A stretch of DNA of 64,000 bases from Omphiscola glabra (lineage: Eukaryota; Mollusca; Gastropoda; Lymnaeidae). The notes beneath the pieces were generated by a model. It saw nothing but the letters and a program-made list of their open reading frames with translations, did not search any database and was not told where the DNA came from. Where the stretch lies: assembly GCA_964017045.1 (NCBI GenBank), contig OZ024809.1, positions 620,001-684,000 of the forward strand, in the 5' to 3' direction. Each line of letters begins with the position of its first letter. The stretch's first letter is position 1. This document shows, piece by piece, positions 11,396 through 20,609 of this stretch. A program made the translations under genes and the position numbers.

Positions 11396-11647
11396 CAGCT
11401 ATGGGGCTTTAGACTAGAATGCATGTTACATAGATATATACTCTAGCCAATTTGTGGGGAACTTAACACAGAAAATGATGACGTCACGCATTGGTCTTTA
11501 TTTAAGCAAAGGATTGAGGGTATCCACGTTAATGATTTGTTCAATTGACTCGGATTTGGGTTAGTCTGGGTTATCAATGGTTAGGGGTTCTCGAAATTAA
11601 CATGAATATTTATTTATTTCAAGTTTCGAAATCATATATGTTGGAGC

Positions 11648-11822
11648 TCACCACGCACCACTCAGAAATAACGGCGCACCACTTACCACGCACCAGTCAC
11701 GACTGACCACGCACCACTCAAAACACATCACGCACCATTCATCACGCACCACTCACCACGCACCACTCAAAACACATCACGTACCACTCACCACGCACCA
11801 CTCATCACGCACCACTCACACC
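11648..11822. repeat. Short-unit repeat, about 14 bp
   Basis: Variants of CGCACCACTCACCA, some with AAAACACATCA. Confidence 0.9.
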
Positions 11823-12177
11823 CAAATGACATTAAAAACAACAGCCGGCGTCATACCCATTTCACCAATTTGATAACTAGATGTCCCAACGGTGATTACA
11901 ATTCTGGTCTGTACTTTACTTCACAATCTCCGCCCCTGGAGACGGCACCGGATAAACATCCCTTTGCCCTGCTGGTAAGATAAGTATCCGCCTTTATTGA
12001 TGGCGTGATAAGCAGCCCGCTTCACCCTCCCCCCTGCTGGTGTGATAAGCACCCCCGCCCTGACCAAGACGAAGCCTTTGACAGCCCGCCCGCCCCCCGC
12101 GGGATGACAGAAGCACTTTTGCCACCACAATAACACATTCACAAATGAAATTAACTTGGACAGTTATTGCTTTGGGA
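11823..12177. other. Spacer with C-rich stretch
   Basis: Two or three loose copies of CCTGCTGGT..TGATAAG lie at 11970-12060, and a CGCCCGCCCCCCGCGGG block lies near 12084-12105. No gene is seen. Confidence 0.4.
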
Positions 12178-13372
12178 AAACTGTTGTGTGTGAATGTATT
12201 GGAGGTGTTTGATGGTGTGTGAATGTATTGGAGGTGTTTGATGGTGTGTGAATGTATTGGAGGTGTTTGTGGTGTGTGAATGTATTGGATGTGTTTGGTG
12301 GTGTGTGAATGTATTGGAGGTGTTTGTGGTGTGTGAATGTATTGGAGGTGTTTGATGGTGTGTGAATGTATTGGATGTGTTTGGTGGTGTGTGAATGTAT
12401 TGGAGGTGTTTGGTGGTGTGTGAATGTATTGGAGGTGTTTGATGGTGTGTGAATGTATTGGAGGTGTTTGGTGGTGTGTGAATGTATTGGAGGTGTTTGG
12501 TGGTGTGTGAATGTATTGGAGGACTTTGGTGGTGTGGGAATGTATGGAGGTGTTTGGTGGTGTGTGAATGTATTGGAGGTGTTTGGTGGTGTGTGAATGT
12601 ATTGGAGGTGTTTGGTGGTGTGTGAATGTATTGGAGGTGTTTGGTGGTGTGTGAATGTATTGGAGGTGTTTGGTGGTGTGTGAATGTATTGGAGGTGTTT
12701 GGTGGTGTGTGAATGTATTGGAGGTGTTTGATGGTGTGTGAATGTATTGGAGGTGTTTGGTGGTGTGTGAATGTATTGGAGGTGTTTGATGGTGTGTGAA
12801 TGTATTGGAGGTGTTTGGTGGTGTGTGAATGTATTGGAGGTGTTTGGTGGTGTGTGAATGTATTGGAGGTGTTTGATGGTGTGTGAATGTATTGGATGTG
12901 TTTGTGATGTGTGAATGTATTGGAGGTGTTTGGTGGTGTGTGAATGTATTGGAGGTGTTTGATGGTGCGTGAATGTATTGGTGGTGTTTGGTGGTGTGTG
13001 AATGTATTGGAGGTGTTTGGTGGTGTGTAATTGTATTGGAGGTGTTTGGTGGTGTGTAATTGTATTGGAGGTGTTTGGTGGTGTGTGAATGTATTTGAGG
13101 TGTTTGATGATGTGTGAATGTATTGGAAGTGTTTGATGGTGTGTAATTGTATTGGAGGTGTTTGGTGGTGTGTGAATGTATTTGAGGTGTTTGATGGTGT
13201 GTGAATGTATTGGAGGTGTTTGGTGGTGTGTAATTGTATTGGAGGTGTTTGGTGGTGTGTGAATGTATTTGAGGTGTTTGATGGTGTGTGAATGTATTGG
13301 AAGTGTTTGATGGTGTGTGAATGTATTGTAGGTGTTTGGTGGTGTGTGAATGTATTGGAGGTGTTTGGTGGG
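12178..13372. repeat. Minisatellite, 29-bp unit, about 41 copies
   Basis: The unit starts TGTGTGAATGTATTGGAGGT and continues GTTTGGTGG. Subtypes are GATGG, TAATTG and single-base deletions. Since 29 is not a multiple of 3 and the minus strand has no stop in any phase, minus frames of 430 and 477 residues run through it (HTPPNTSNTFTHHQT). These are artefacts. Confidence 0.97.
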
Positions 13373-13582
13373 CGGTTGTGGGGCTGTGTTCGTGTGGTGT
13401 TAAAAGGGGACAAGTTAACAACCACATGGGACTTGATGCTCACTGCTCGTGGATACTTAAACTAACCAAGTCATATAGATGACTTAAAAGTCAAGTTGCC
13501 GTGAGCATTCCCATTGGGAGGTGGGGTGCAAAATGATGTGCAATGTTTTATTAGTTGGGAACAGTGGAAACGTCTTGGTCGA

Positions 13583-13790
13583 GGAGCGTAGCCAACAGTG
13601 TAATCATGGTCAAGTGAGGAGTGGAGCCAACCATATAATCATGATTATGAAGGGACGGAGCCAACAATATAATCATGGTTATGCGAGGAGCGGAGCCAAC
13701 AGTTTAATCATGGTTATGCGAGGAGCGGAGCCAAAAATATAATCATGGTTATGCGACGAGCGGGGTCAACAGTATAATCATGATTATAAC
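13583..13790. repeat. Minisatellite, 35-bp unit, about 6 copies
   Basis: The unit contains AGGAGCGGAGCCAACAGTAT and AATCATGGTTATGCG. Confidence 0.9.
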
Positions 13791-14160
13791 CCCACCATGT
13801 TTATATGTGAGATGGTGGGGTGCGATATAAAACCACATACTTGATCAACGGAGCGGATGTAGCATCCGGCTAATAAATTGTTCTCATTTCCAGTTTGTTT
13901 GGACAGAGTACAAGTTTTCTTGTATGGAATAGTACGGCTGAGCCGGTGAAGTTTTTGTTTTTACACCCGGTCCGAGTTTCGTGAAACAATACCCGGCGGG
14001 ACCAGTCCGAGTGTCGTGAAACAATACCCGGCGGGTCCAAGTTCTGTGCAATGAAAAGTGCATGTAAAGGCATCAACGTTGAAGTTCTATGCCATGGTGG
14101 GATGTGAAAAGTGCATGGCTAGGCTTCAAAAACCAATTGCTTAATCATATAATCCTAACC
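13791..14160. other. Probable transposon relic with 33-bp direct repeat
   Basis: GTCCGAGTTTCGTGAAACAA plus TACCCGGCGGG occurs twice in tandem at about 13970-14040. AAAGTGCATG occurs at 14055 and 14107. The composition looks like a decayed mobile element, but I cannot define its ends. Confidence 0.4.
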
Positions 14161-14510
14161 CAGCGGTTCTCAAACATATTTAGTGGCATGACTCCTAAAT
14201 AACGGTTACCGGAAATTTGATCGAAAGAAATTTCGTCGACAGAAAATTAAGCGACGGAAATTTGGTAGAATCTTTTTTTCAGTTCACACTTTAAATTTTT
14301 CGTCAAATTTCTTTTTGAACTCACTATACTATGCAGTAAAACACAATAATGCGTTCAAACAGAAATTTAACGCACAATTTTAACGTGTAAACTAAAAAAA
14401 AGATTCGATCAAATTTCCGTCGATCAATTTTCCGTCGACGAAATTTCTTTCCATCAAATTTCCGGATACGCTAAATAACATTTGCCGAGTTGTGACGCCC
14501 CACATCCAGA
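14161..14510. mobile_element. Older hAT-like fragment, interrupted
   Basis: The left part (14161-14203) reads CAGCGGTTCTCAAAC...GTGGCATGACTCCT. The right part resumes at 14480 with ATTTGCCGAGTTGTGACGCCC. CAGYGGTTCTCAA is a common terminus of hAT Charlie-type elements, recalled and not searched. The MITE at 14204-14470 sits inside it. Confidence 0.45.
14204..14470. mobile_element. MITE with about 90-bp terminal inverted repeats and 9-bp target duplication
   Basis: The left arm starts GGTTACCGGAAATTTGATCG. The reverse-complemented right arm starts CGTATCCGGAAATTTGATGG. The arms stay similar for about 90 bp, through AGAAATTTCGTCGAC, a T-run and an AGTT-ACAC block. Each arm contains internal GAAATTTCGTCGA-type subrepeats. 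The 9-bp direct repeat CTAAATAAC flanks it exactly (14195-14203 and 14471-14479). Long inverted ends with a 9-bp duplication fit Mutator-like (MULE) non-autonomous elements. There is no transposase. Confidence 0.8.
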
Positions 14511-14532
14511 ATTCTACCATGACATTGAGAAA

Positions 14533-14700
14533 CAGGTGGGACAGAGAAGGTGGTGGGACAGAGAAGGTGGTGGGACAGAGAAGGTGGTGGGACAGAGAAG
14601 GTGGTGGGACAGAGAAGATGGTGGGACAGAGAAGGTGGTGGGATAGAGAAGGTGGTGGGACAGAGAAGGTGGTGGGACAGAGAAGGTGGTGGGACAGAGC
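14533..14700. repeat. Minisatellite, 17-bp unit, about 10 copies
   Basis: Nearly perfect repeats of ACAGAGAAGGTGGTGGG. Confidence 0.97.
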
Positions 14701-14769
14701 GCTTTCGTAGATAAAAAGATGTTGTACTTAAGTTTTGATAGGAAGTGGAGGGAATCAGAAATAAGGGCT

Positions 14770-15085
14770 ACTAGAAGGGTGGAGGGTTAAAATCATTATA
14801 GAAAATTAGAAGAAAATTTTCTGCCGGGTCCGGGTATGTGCCGGGTGTACTAATCGCATTTTGGTAGGACAGGGTGGGGCATTGCCCCCCCCCCAATCCC
14901 CTAATTTGCAGGTTTTTATTTAAATCGCTATGCACTGTGGCGCCTCCAGTAAGAAACAACTTAACAAGCCAAGTTTTGGTTTTGCCCTCCCCCTGAAAAA
15001 AGCTGAAATGACGCCCCTGATTTCCGGGTATCCTGGTCAGTGCCCGACGCAGACCGCATGAGTAGGCCAGATATGTGTAATACAC
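14770..15085. other. Probable decayed transposon fragment
   Basis: A C10 tract (14884-14894) and a block ending GACGCCCCTG (15011-15020) resemble hAT right ends (CAGGGGCGTC on the minus strand). I could not find a convincing partner terminus or target duplication. The 104-residue minus frame has no recognised domain. Confidence 0.35.
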
Positions 15086-15088
15086 TGA

Positions 15089-16772
15089 GTCACTGAGTCC
15101 TCAAGTGTCCACCACACTGTGTCCTCAAGTGTCCACCACACTGTGTCCTCAAGTGTCCACCACACTGTGTCCTCAAGTGTCCAACACACTGTGTCCTCAA
15201 GTATCCAACACACTGTGTTCTCAAGTGTCCACCACACTGTGTCTTCAAGTGTCCACCACACTGTGTCCTCAAGTGTCCACCACACTGAGTCCTCAAGTGT
15301 CCAACACACTGTCCTCAAGTATCCACCACACTGTGTCCTCAAGTACCCACCACACTGAGTCCTCAAATGTCCACCACACTCTGTCCTCAAGTGTCCACCA
15401 CACTGTGTCCTCAAGTGTCCACCACACTGTGTCCTCAATTGTCCACCACACTGTTTCCTCAAGTGTCCACCACACTGAGTCCTCAAGCGTCCACCACACT
15501 GTGTTCTCAAGTGTCCACCACACTGTGTCCTCAAGTGTCCACCACACTGAGTCCTCAAGTATCCACAACACTGTCCTCAAGTGTCCACCACACTGAGTCC
15601 TCAAGTGTCCACCACACTGAGTCCTCAAGTATCCACAACACTGTCCTCAAGTGTCCACCACACTGTTTCCTCAAGTGTCCACCACACTGTGTCCTCAATT
15701 GTCCACCACACTGTTTCCTCAAGTGTCCACCACACTGAGTCCTCAAGCGTCCACCACACTGTGTTCTCAAGTGTCCACCACACTGTGTCCTCAAGTGTCC
15801 ACCACACTGAGTCCTCAAGTATCCACAACACTGTCCTCAAGTGTCCACCACACTGAGTCCTCAAGTGTCCACCACACTGAGTCCTCAAGTATCCACAACA
15901 CTGTCATCAAGTGTCCACCACACTGTTTCCTCAAGTGTCCACCACACTGTGTCCTCAATTGTCCACCACACTGTTTCCTCAAGTGTCCACCACACTGAGT
16001 CCTCAAGCGTCCACCACACTGTGTTCTCAAGTGTCCACCACACTGTGTCCTCAAGTGTCCACCACACTGAGTCCTCAAGTGTCCACCACACTGTCCTCAA
16101 GTGTCCACCACACTGTGTCCTCAAGTGTCCACCACACTGTGTCCTCAGGTGTCCACCACACTGTGTCCTCAAGTGTCCAACACACTGTGTCCTCAAGTTC
16201 CACCACACTGAGTCCTCACGTGTCCACCACACTGTGTCGTCAAGTGTCCACCACACTGTGTCCTCAAGTGTCCACCACACTGTGTCCTCAAGTGTCCACC
16301 ACACTGTCCTCAAGTGTCCACCACACTGTGTCCTCAAGTGTCCACCACACTGTGTCCTCAAGTGTCCACCACACTGTCCTCAATTGTCCAACACACTGTG
16401 TCCTCAAGTGTCCAACACACTGTGTCCTCAAGTGTCCACCACACTGTGTCTTCAAGTGTCCACCACACTGTTTCCTCAAGTGTCCAACACACTGAGTCCT
16501 CAAGTGTCCACCACACTGTGTCCTCAAGTGTCCACCACACTGTCCTCAAGTGTCCACCACACTGTGTCCTCAAGTGTCCACCACACTGTGTCCTCAAGTG
16601 TCCAACACACTGTGTCCTCAAGTGTCCACCACACTGTGTCCTCAAGTGTCCAACACACTGTGTCCTCAAGTGTCCAACACACTGTGTCCTCAAGTGTCTT
16701 ACACACTGTGTCCTCAAGTGTCCACCACACTGTGTCCTCAAGTGTCCACCACACTGAGTCCTTAAGTGTCCA
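15089..16772. repeat. Minisatellite, 24-bp unit, about 70 copies, 260-bp higher-order repeat
   Basis: The unit is GTGTCCTCAAGTGTCCACCA plus CACT, with 22-bp variants lacking GT that shift frame. The pattern of variants (ATCCACAACACTGTCC, AATTGTCC, AAGCGTCC) recurs with a period of 260 bp between about 15550 and 16080. The many stop-free frames on both strands are artefacts. Confidence 0.97.
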
Positions 16773-17051
16773 TGGTTCCTATTAACAAACAGATCGTGTT
16801 TCCTGGGAATTGATCATATCTCTTTTGAAAACGTGAGTGATTGGAGTGACCTCTGACAGAGAGAGAGATGTACTGAGTGATTGGAGTGATCTCTGATTGG
16901 GAGAGTGATGTACTGAGGGATTGATTGATGATGGTAGGATGGATAGGTGGACAGATGGGGAAGAACCGAAGCTAATATTTTGTGGGCCTCACGTTTATTA
17001 TGTGTGGACCTCATAACTATCCTCAGAGGATCACACGCTTATCGTGTGTTG
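16773..17051. other. Spacer with a 42-bp duplication
   Basis: GAGTGATTGGAGTGA..GATGTACT is present twice (about 16832-16874 and 16875-16915). Nothing else is seen. Confidence 0.5.
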
Positions 17052-17059
17052 GCCTATAC

Positions 17060-17239
17060 CAGTGGTCGGCAAATCGCGGCTCGCGAACCGTATGCGGCTT
17101 TTTAGCGACCCGAGTGCGGCTCGGCCAGTCGACTTCAAATCGGTTTTGACTCCGAAAAACATGGTTCTTGGTAGGTTCTGAAAAAGAAATTCGGCTGCTG
17201 CTTTAAGGCTCTTTAGACTAATGAGTTTGCTGACCACTG
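17060..17239. mobile_element. hAT MITE, 180 bp, OposCharlie/OC1-like ends
   Basis: The left end reads CAGTGGTCGGCAAATCGCGG. The reverse-complemented right end reads CAGTGGTCAGCAAACTCATT. The terminal inverted repeat is about 15 bp. The flanks GCCTATAC (17052-17059) and GCCTTGAC (17240-17247) match at 6 of 8 positions, as expected for a hAT 8-bp target duplication. The GCGGCTCGCGAACCG and AGCCGCACTCGGG-type interior and the CTCATTAGTC end resemble OC1 as I remember it. No transposase frame is present. Confidence 0.8.
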
Positions 17240-17249
17240 GCCTTGACCA

Positions 17250-17550
17250 TATGTGGTCAGTCTGAGCTGTTTAGGCCCTATAAAATATGTGGTCAGTCTG
17301 AGCTGTTTGGGCCCTATAAAATATGTGGTCAGTCTGAGCTGTTTAGGCCCTATAAAATATGTGGTCAATCTGAGCTGTTTAGGCCCTATAAAATATGTGG
17401 TCAATCTGAGCTGTTTAGGCCCTATAAAATATGTGGTCAATCTGAGCTGTTTAGGCCCTATAAAATATGTGGTCAATCTGAGCTGTTTAGGCCCTATAAA
17501 ATATGTGGTCAATCTGAGCTGTTTAGGCCCTATAAAATATGTGGTCAATG
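17250..17550. repeat. Minisatellite, 36-bp unit, about 8 copies
   Basis: The unit is GTGGTCAGTCTGAGCTGTTT plus AGGCCCTATAAAATAT, with only a G/A difference between subtypes. It begins immediately after the hAT MITE's right flank. Three frames are open (12 codons per unit) as a by-product. Confidence 0.97.
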
Positions 17551-17606
17551 TTAAGCTGTTTATCTTTTAAGAAATTATCACATAATATAATTGAGCACAT
17601 TATATT

Positions 17607-17690
17607 ATGACATAACAGAACTGTTTAACTTTGTATGACATAACAGAACTGTTTAACTTTGTATGACATAACAGAACTGTTTAACTTTTT
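17607..17690. repeat. 28-bp repeat, 3 copies
   Basis: TATGACATAACAGAACTGTT plus TAACTTTG occurs three times. Confidence 0.93.
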
Positions 17691-18119
17691 CGCCTGATAC
17701 AAAGTCCTTACACCCGGAAAGCCATCTTGCGATCGAATTTCCGTATTAACTTAACAATCTCAGTATGACAGCGTTTAGCTCCAACATTAGCTCCAACTTT
17801 AGCTCCCTGTTCAAACAACGAGTCTAGTCTCATCAGATTCGATGATCTCGTCACATTCGATATTTGACTAAACTTTGTCTATACCACTGGCCTGCAGACT
17901 AGACCTAACTATTGATTGTTGAAATTTTACACCGGCAGTTCTCAAACCATTGCATGGTATCTCTTCTTTTAAAACATTGTTAGTGGACCCACCTTTTAAA
18001 AAATACTCTCTGTAATCTGGACGGAGTTATTTTTGTAATATGAGGTCTGCAGGCAATGGTGGATATGTGAATACATCTGTACTATATGTGTTGTGATATA
18101 ATACTTGGCAATACTTACA
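17691..18119. other. Spacer, no gene seen
   Basis: A short AGCTCCAAC(A/T)TT repeat (three copies) lies at 17777-17805. GGCAGTTCTCAAACC at 17934-17948 resembles hAT Charlie-type termini (compare 14164), but no partner end was found. Confidence 0.4.
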
Positions 18120-18243
18120 ATAACCATGTCAGTATTTGCAATCCACATGGCATAATTACGTGTAATCCACATGAAAGTACTTGTAATCCACGTGGAGGTA
18201 CTTGTAACCCACATGGCAGTACTTGTAATCCACATGGCGTATG
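18120..18243. repeat. 21-bp repeat, array A
   Basis: About six degenerate copies of AGTACTTGTAATCCACATGG plus C. The lead-in AATAACCATGTCAGTATTT recurs at the start of array B (18755-18775). Confidence 0.88.
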
Positions 18244-18754
18244 TCAAGGTCATGGAATCAGTGCCAGAGTGTGTGTGGGTTGATTTGGGAGAAATGAGGT
18301 ATGTGAGCGAGGTGAGCGATTGTCATGTCACGGATGGGTGAATGACTTGTAGGATGTTTAGGTATGAAAGGGGGGTTAACTGTTATGTTGGAGAGAGAGA
18401 GAGAGATTATTATGTCAAGAGAGAGGCTGGGATGTTCACGAACGAGCTGTGTGTGTCCGAGTCTGACAGAGACTTATTATGAACGAATGAGTTGCTGTGT
18501 AACTCCGGACTGTGGAGTTGGTATTATATGCATTGCGAGATGTACTATAGAGAATAAAGAGCATTAACCAATGGACTTATTGTGTGTGCCTCTGACTTAA
18601 TAGATTTATTAAGTGTACTATAGAGAGAAGCAGAGATACCGTAAAGGATCGTCAGAGTAGAGTATAGTCGCACTCTGCCGCTCGTCAACCCTAGACAAAC
18701 ATCATGAGCCACCATATTCTGACAAGGAACCAGAATATTTGACAGCGTACTTAA
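18244..18754. other. Spacer between two related 21-bp arrays
   Basis: It contains a short (GA) run at 18392-18405. No exon or transposon end was identified. Confidence 0.4.
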
Positions 18755-18844
18755 AATAACCGTGTCAGTATTTTTAATCCACATGGAAGTACTAGGAATC
18801 CACATGGCAGTACTTGTAATCCACATGGCAGTACTTGTAATACA
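18755..18844. repeat. 21-bp repeat, array B
   Basis: About four copies of the same unit and the same lead-in sequence as 18120-18243, in the same orientation. It runs straight into the 33-bp array. Confidence 0.88.
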
Positions 18845-19395
18845 CGTGTGTGTTCTATGTTGTAGAACCTGTTAGCTCGTGTATGTTCTATTTTGTAGAA
18901 CCTGTTAGCTCGTGTATGTTCTATTTTGTAGAAACTATTAGCTCGTGTATGTTCTATGTTGTAGAACCTGTTAGCTCGTGTATGTTCTATGTTGTAGAAC
19001 CTGTTAGCTCGTGTACGGTCTATATTGTAGAACGTGTTAGCTCGTGTATGTTCTGTGTTGTAGAACCTGTTAGCTCGTGTATGTTCTATGTTGTAAAACC
19101 TGTTAGCTCGTGCATGTTCTATGTTGTAGAACCTGTTAGCTCGTGTATGTTCTATTTTGTAGAACCTGTTAGCTCATGTATGATCTATGTTGTAGAACCT
19201 GTTAGCTCGTGTATGTTCTATGTTGTAGAACCTGTTAGCTCGTGTATGTTCTATGTTGTAGACCTTCATTCTCCGAGCTCGTGTATGTTCTATGTTGTAG
19301 ACCTTCATTCTCCGAGCTCGTGTATGTTCTATGTTGTAGACCTTCATTCTCCGAACTCGTGTATGTTCTATGTAGTAGACCTTCATTCTCCGCCC
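18845..19395. repeat. Compound minisatellite: 33-bp units then 39-bp units
   Basis: About 12 copies of a 33-bp unit (GTGTATGTTCTATGTTGTAG plus AACCTGTTAGCTC) pass at about 19256 into four copies of a 39-bp derivative in which ACCTGTTAGCTC is replaced by ACCTTCATTCTCCGAGCTC. The 33-bp unit carries a dyad GTTCTA-TGTTG-TAGAAC. A 199-residue plus frame reads both types in frame because both lengths are multiples of 3. Confidence 0.95.
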
Positions 19396-19929
19396 GTTAA
19401 CATCAGCACTCTGCATGCAGTCCTCACAGACAGCTTGAGAACCCTCTAACACCATACTACAATATTGCGAAATATATTCACCGCCTACCTTAAATGCTGC
19501 CAGTTTCAAAACGTATGTATTTTTTAATTGCGTTGTACACACTCTTAAGAGCGGTTGTGATATTTAATATACAGCATTGTGTAATAATCTCAGATAAGAG
19601 CTTACCTTTGGTCTCTTCTTTCTTTACGTAACGGAATTGTGTCTATGTCTAAAAATAACTTTGCGTATTCAAGTATTTTATCACAATGTTTATAATTACT
19701 AGATGATTTTCAACCTGTCAATTATCATAGTTTAACACACCCCACCCCACCCCCCGAAAAAAATTAATTAATTAATAATAATAATTAATAACTATCTCCC
19801 CTATTTTACCGTAAAAAATAAAAGATTCATCATAACAAATTAGATAAGTAGATTGACAAAAACAAAATCAACATATGAGACGTTAAGCATGAAGCTCACC
19901 GTGTGGAAGAGCAACACGAACAATAACAT
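19396..19929. other. AT-rich spacer
   Basis: A C-rich tract (19739-19754) is followed by TAAT-rich low complexity. No gene is seen. Confidence 0.45.
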
Positions 19930-20455
19930 TCATTTGTGTTTGTTACATCTAGTCACAGTCACTCATGTTTGTTACAGTTAGTCACAGTCACTCATATTTG
20001 TTACAGTTAGTCACAGTCACTCATATTTGTTACAGTTAGTCACAGTCACTCATATTTGTTACAGTTAGTCACAGTCATTCATGCTTGTTATAGTTAGTCA
20101 CAGTCATTCATGCTTGTTACAGTTAGTCAGTCATTCATGCTTGTTACACCCAGTCACAGTCACTCATGCTTGTTACAGTTAGTCACAGTCACTCATGCTT
20201 TTTAGTTAGTCACAGTCACTTATGCTTGTTACAGTTAGTCACAGTCACTCATGTTTGTTACAGTTTTAGTCACAGTCATTCATGCTTGTTACAGTTAGTC
20301 ACAGTCACTCATATTTGTTACAGTTAGTCACAGTCATTCATGCTTGTTGCAGTTAGTCACAGTCATTCATGCTTGTTACAGTTAGTCACATTCATTCATG
20401 CTTGTTACACCCAGTCACAGTCACTCATGCTTGTAACACCCAGGCACAGTCACAT
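19930..20455. repeat. Minisatellite, 29-bp unit, about 18 copies
   Basis: The unit is GTTAGTCACAGTCACTCATG plus CTTGTTACA, moderately diverged, with CCCAGTCACAG variants. Confidence 0.95.
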
Positions 20456-20609
20456 ACATTCGTAGTTGACTCAACAATGGCCATGAGTTGTGTATGGTCA
20501 TGGGCTGTGTTGACGTTATGAGGACGTGGGCGTATGACATTCTAAGAACCAAAAACTAAATCATTTATGTAGGTCAGCACGTGGGAGGAACTGGTCGATT
20601 GTTTTCGAA

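Noticed and set aside
11994..13427. 477- and 430-residue minus-strand frames rich in HTPPNTSN
   Set aside because: Generated by a 29-bp unit without minus-strand stops; different phases give the same peptide series.
14880..15020. A complete hAT element ending GACGCCCCTG
   Set aside because: Only the right terminus looks hAT-like. The candidate left end (CAGGGTGGGGCATT) has no matching 8-bp flank.
17250..17550. Eight TATAAAATA boxes as tandem promoters
   Set aside because: They recur only because they lie in a 36-bp repeat. No transcription start or gene follows.
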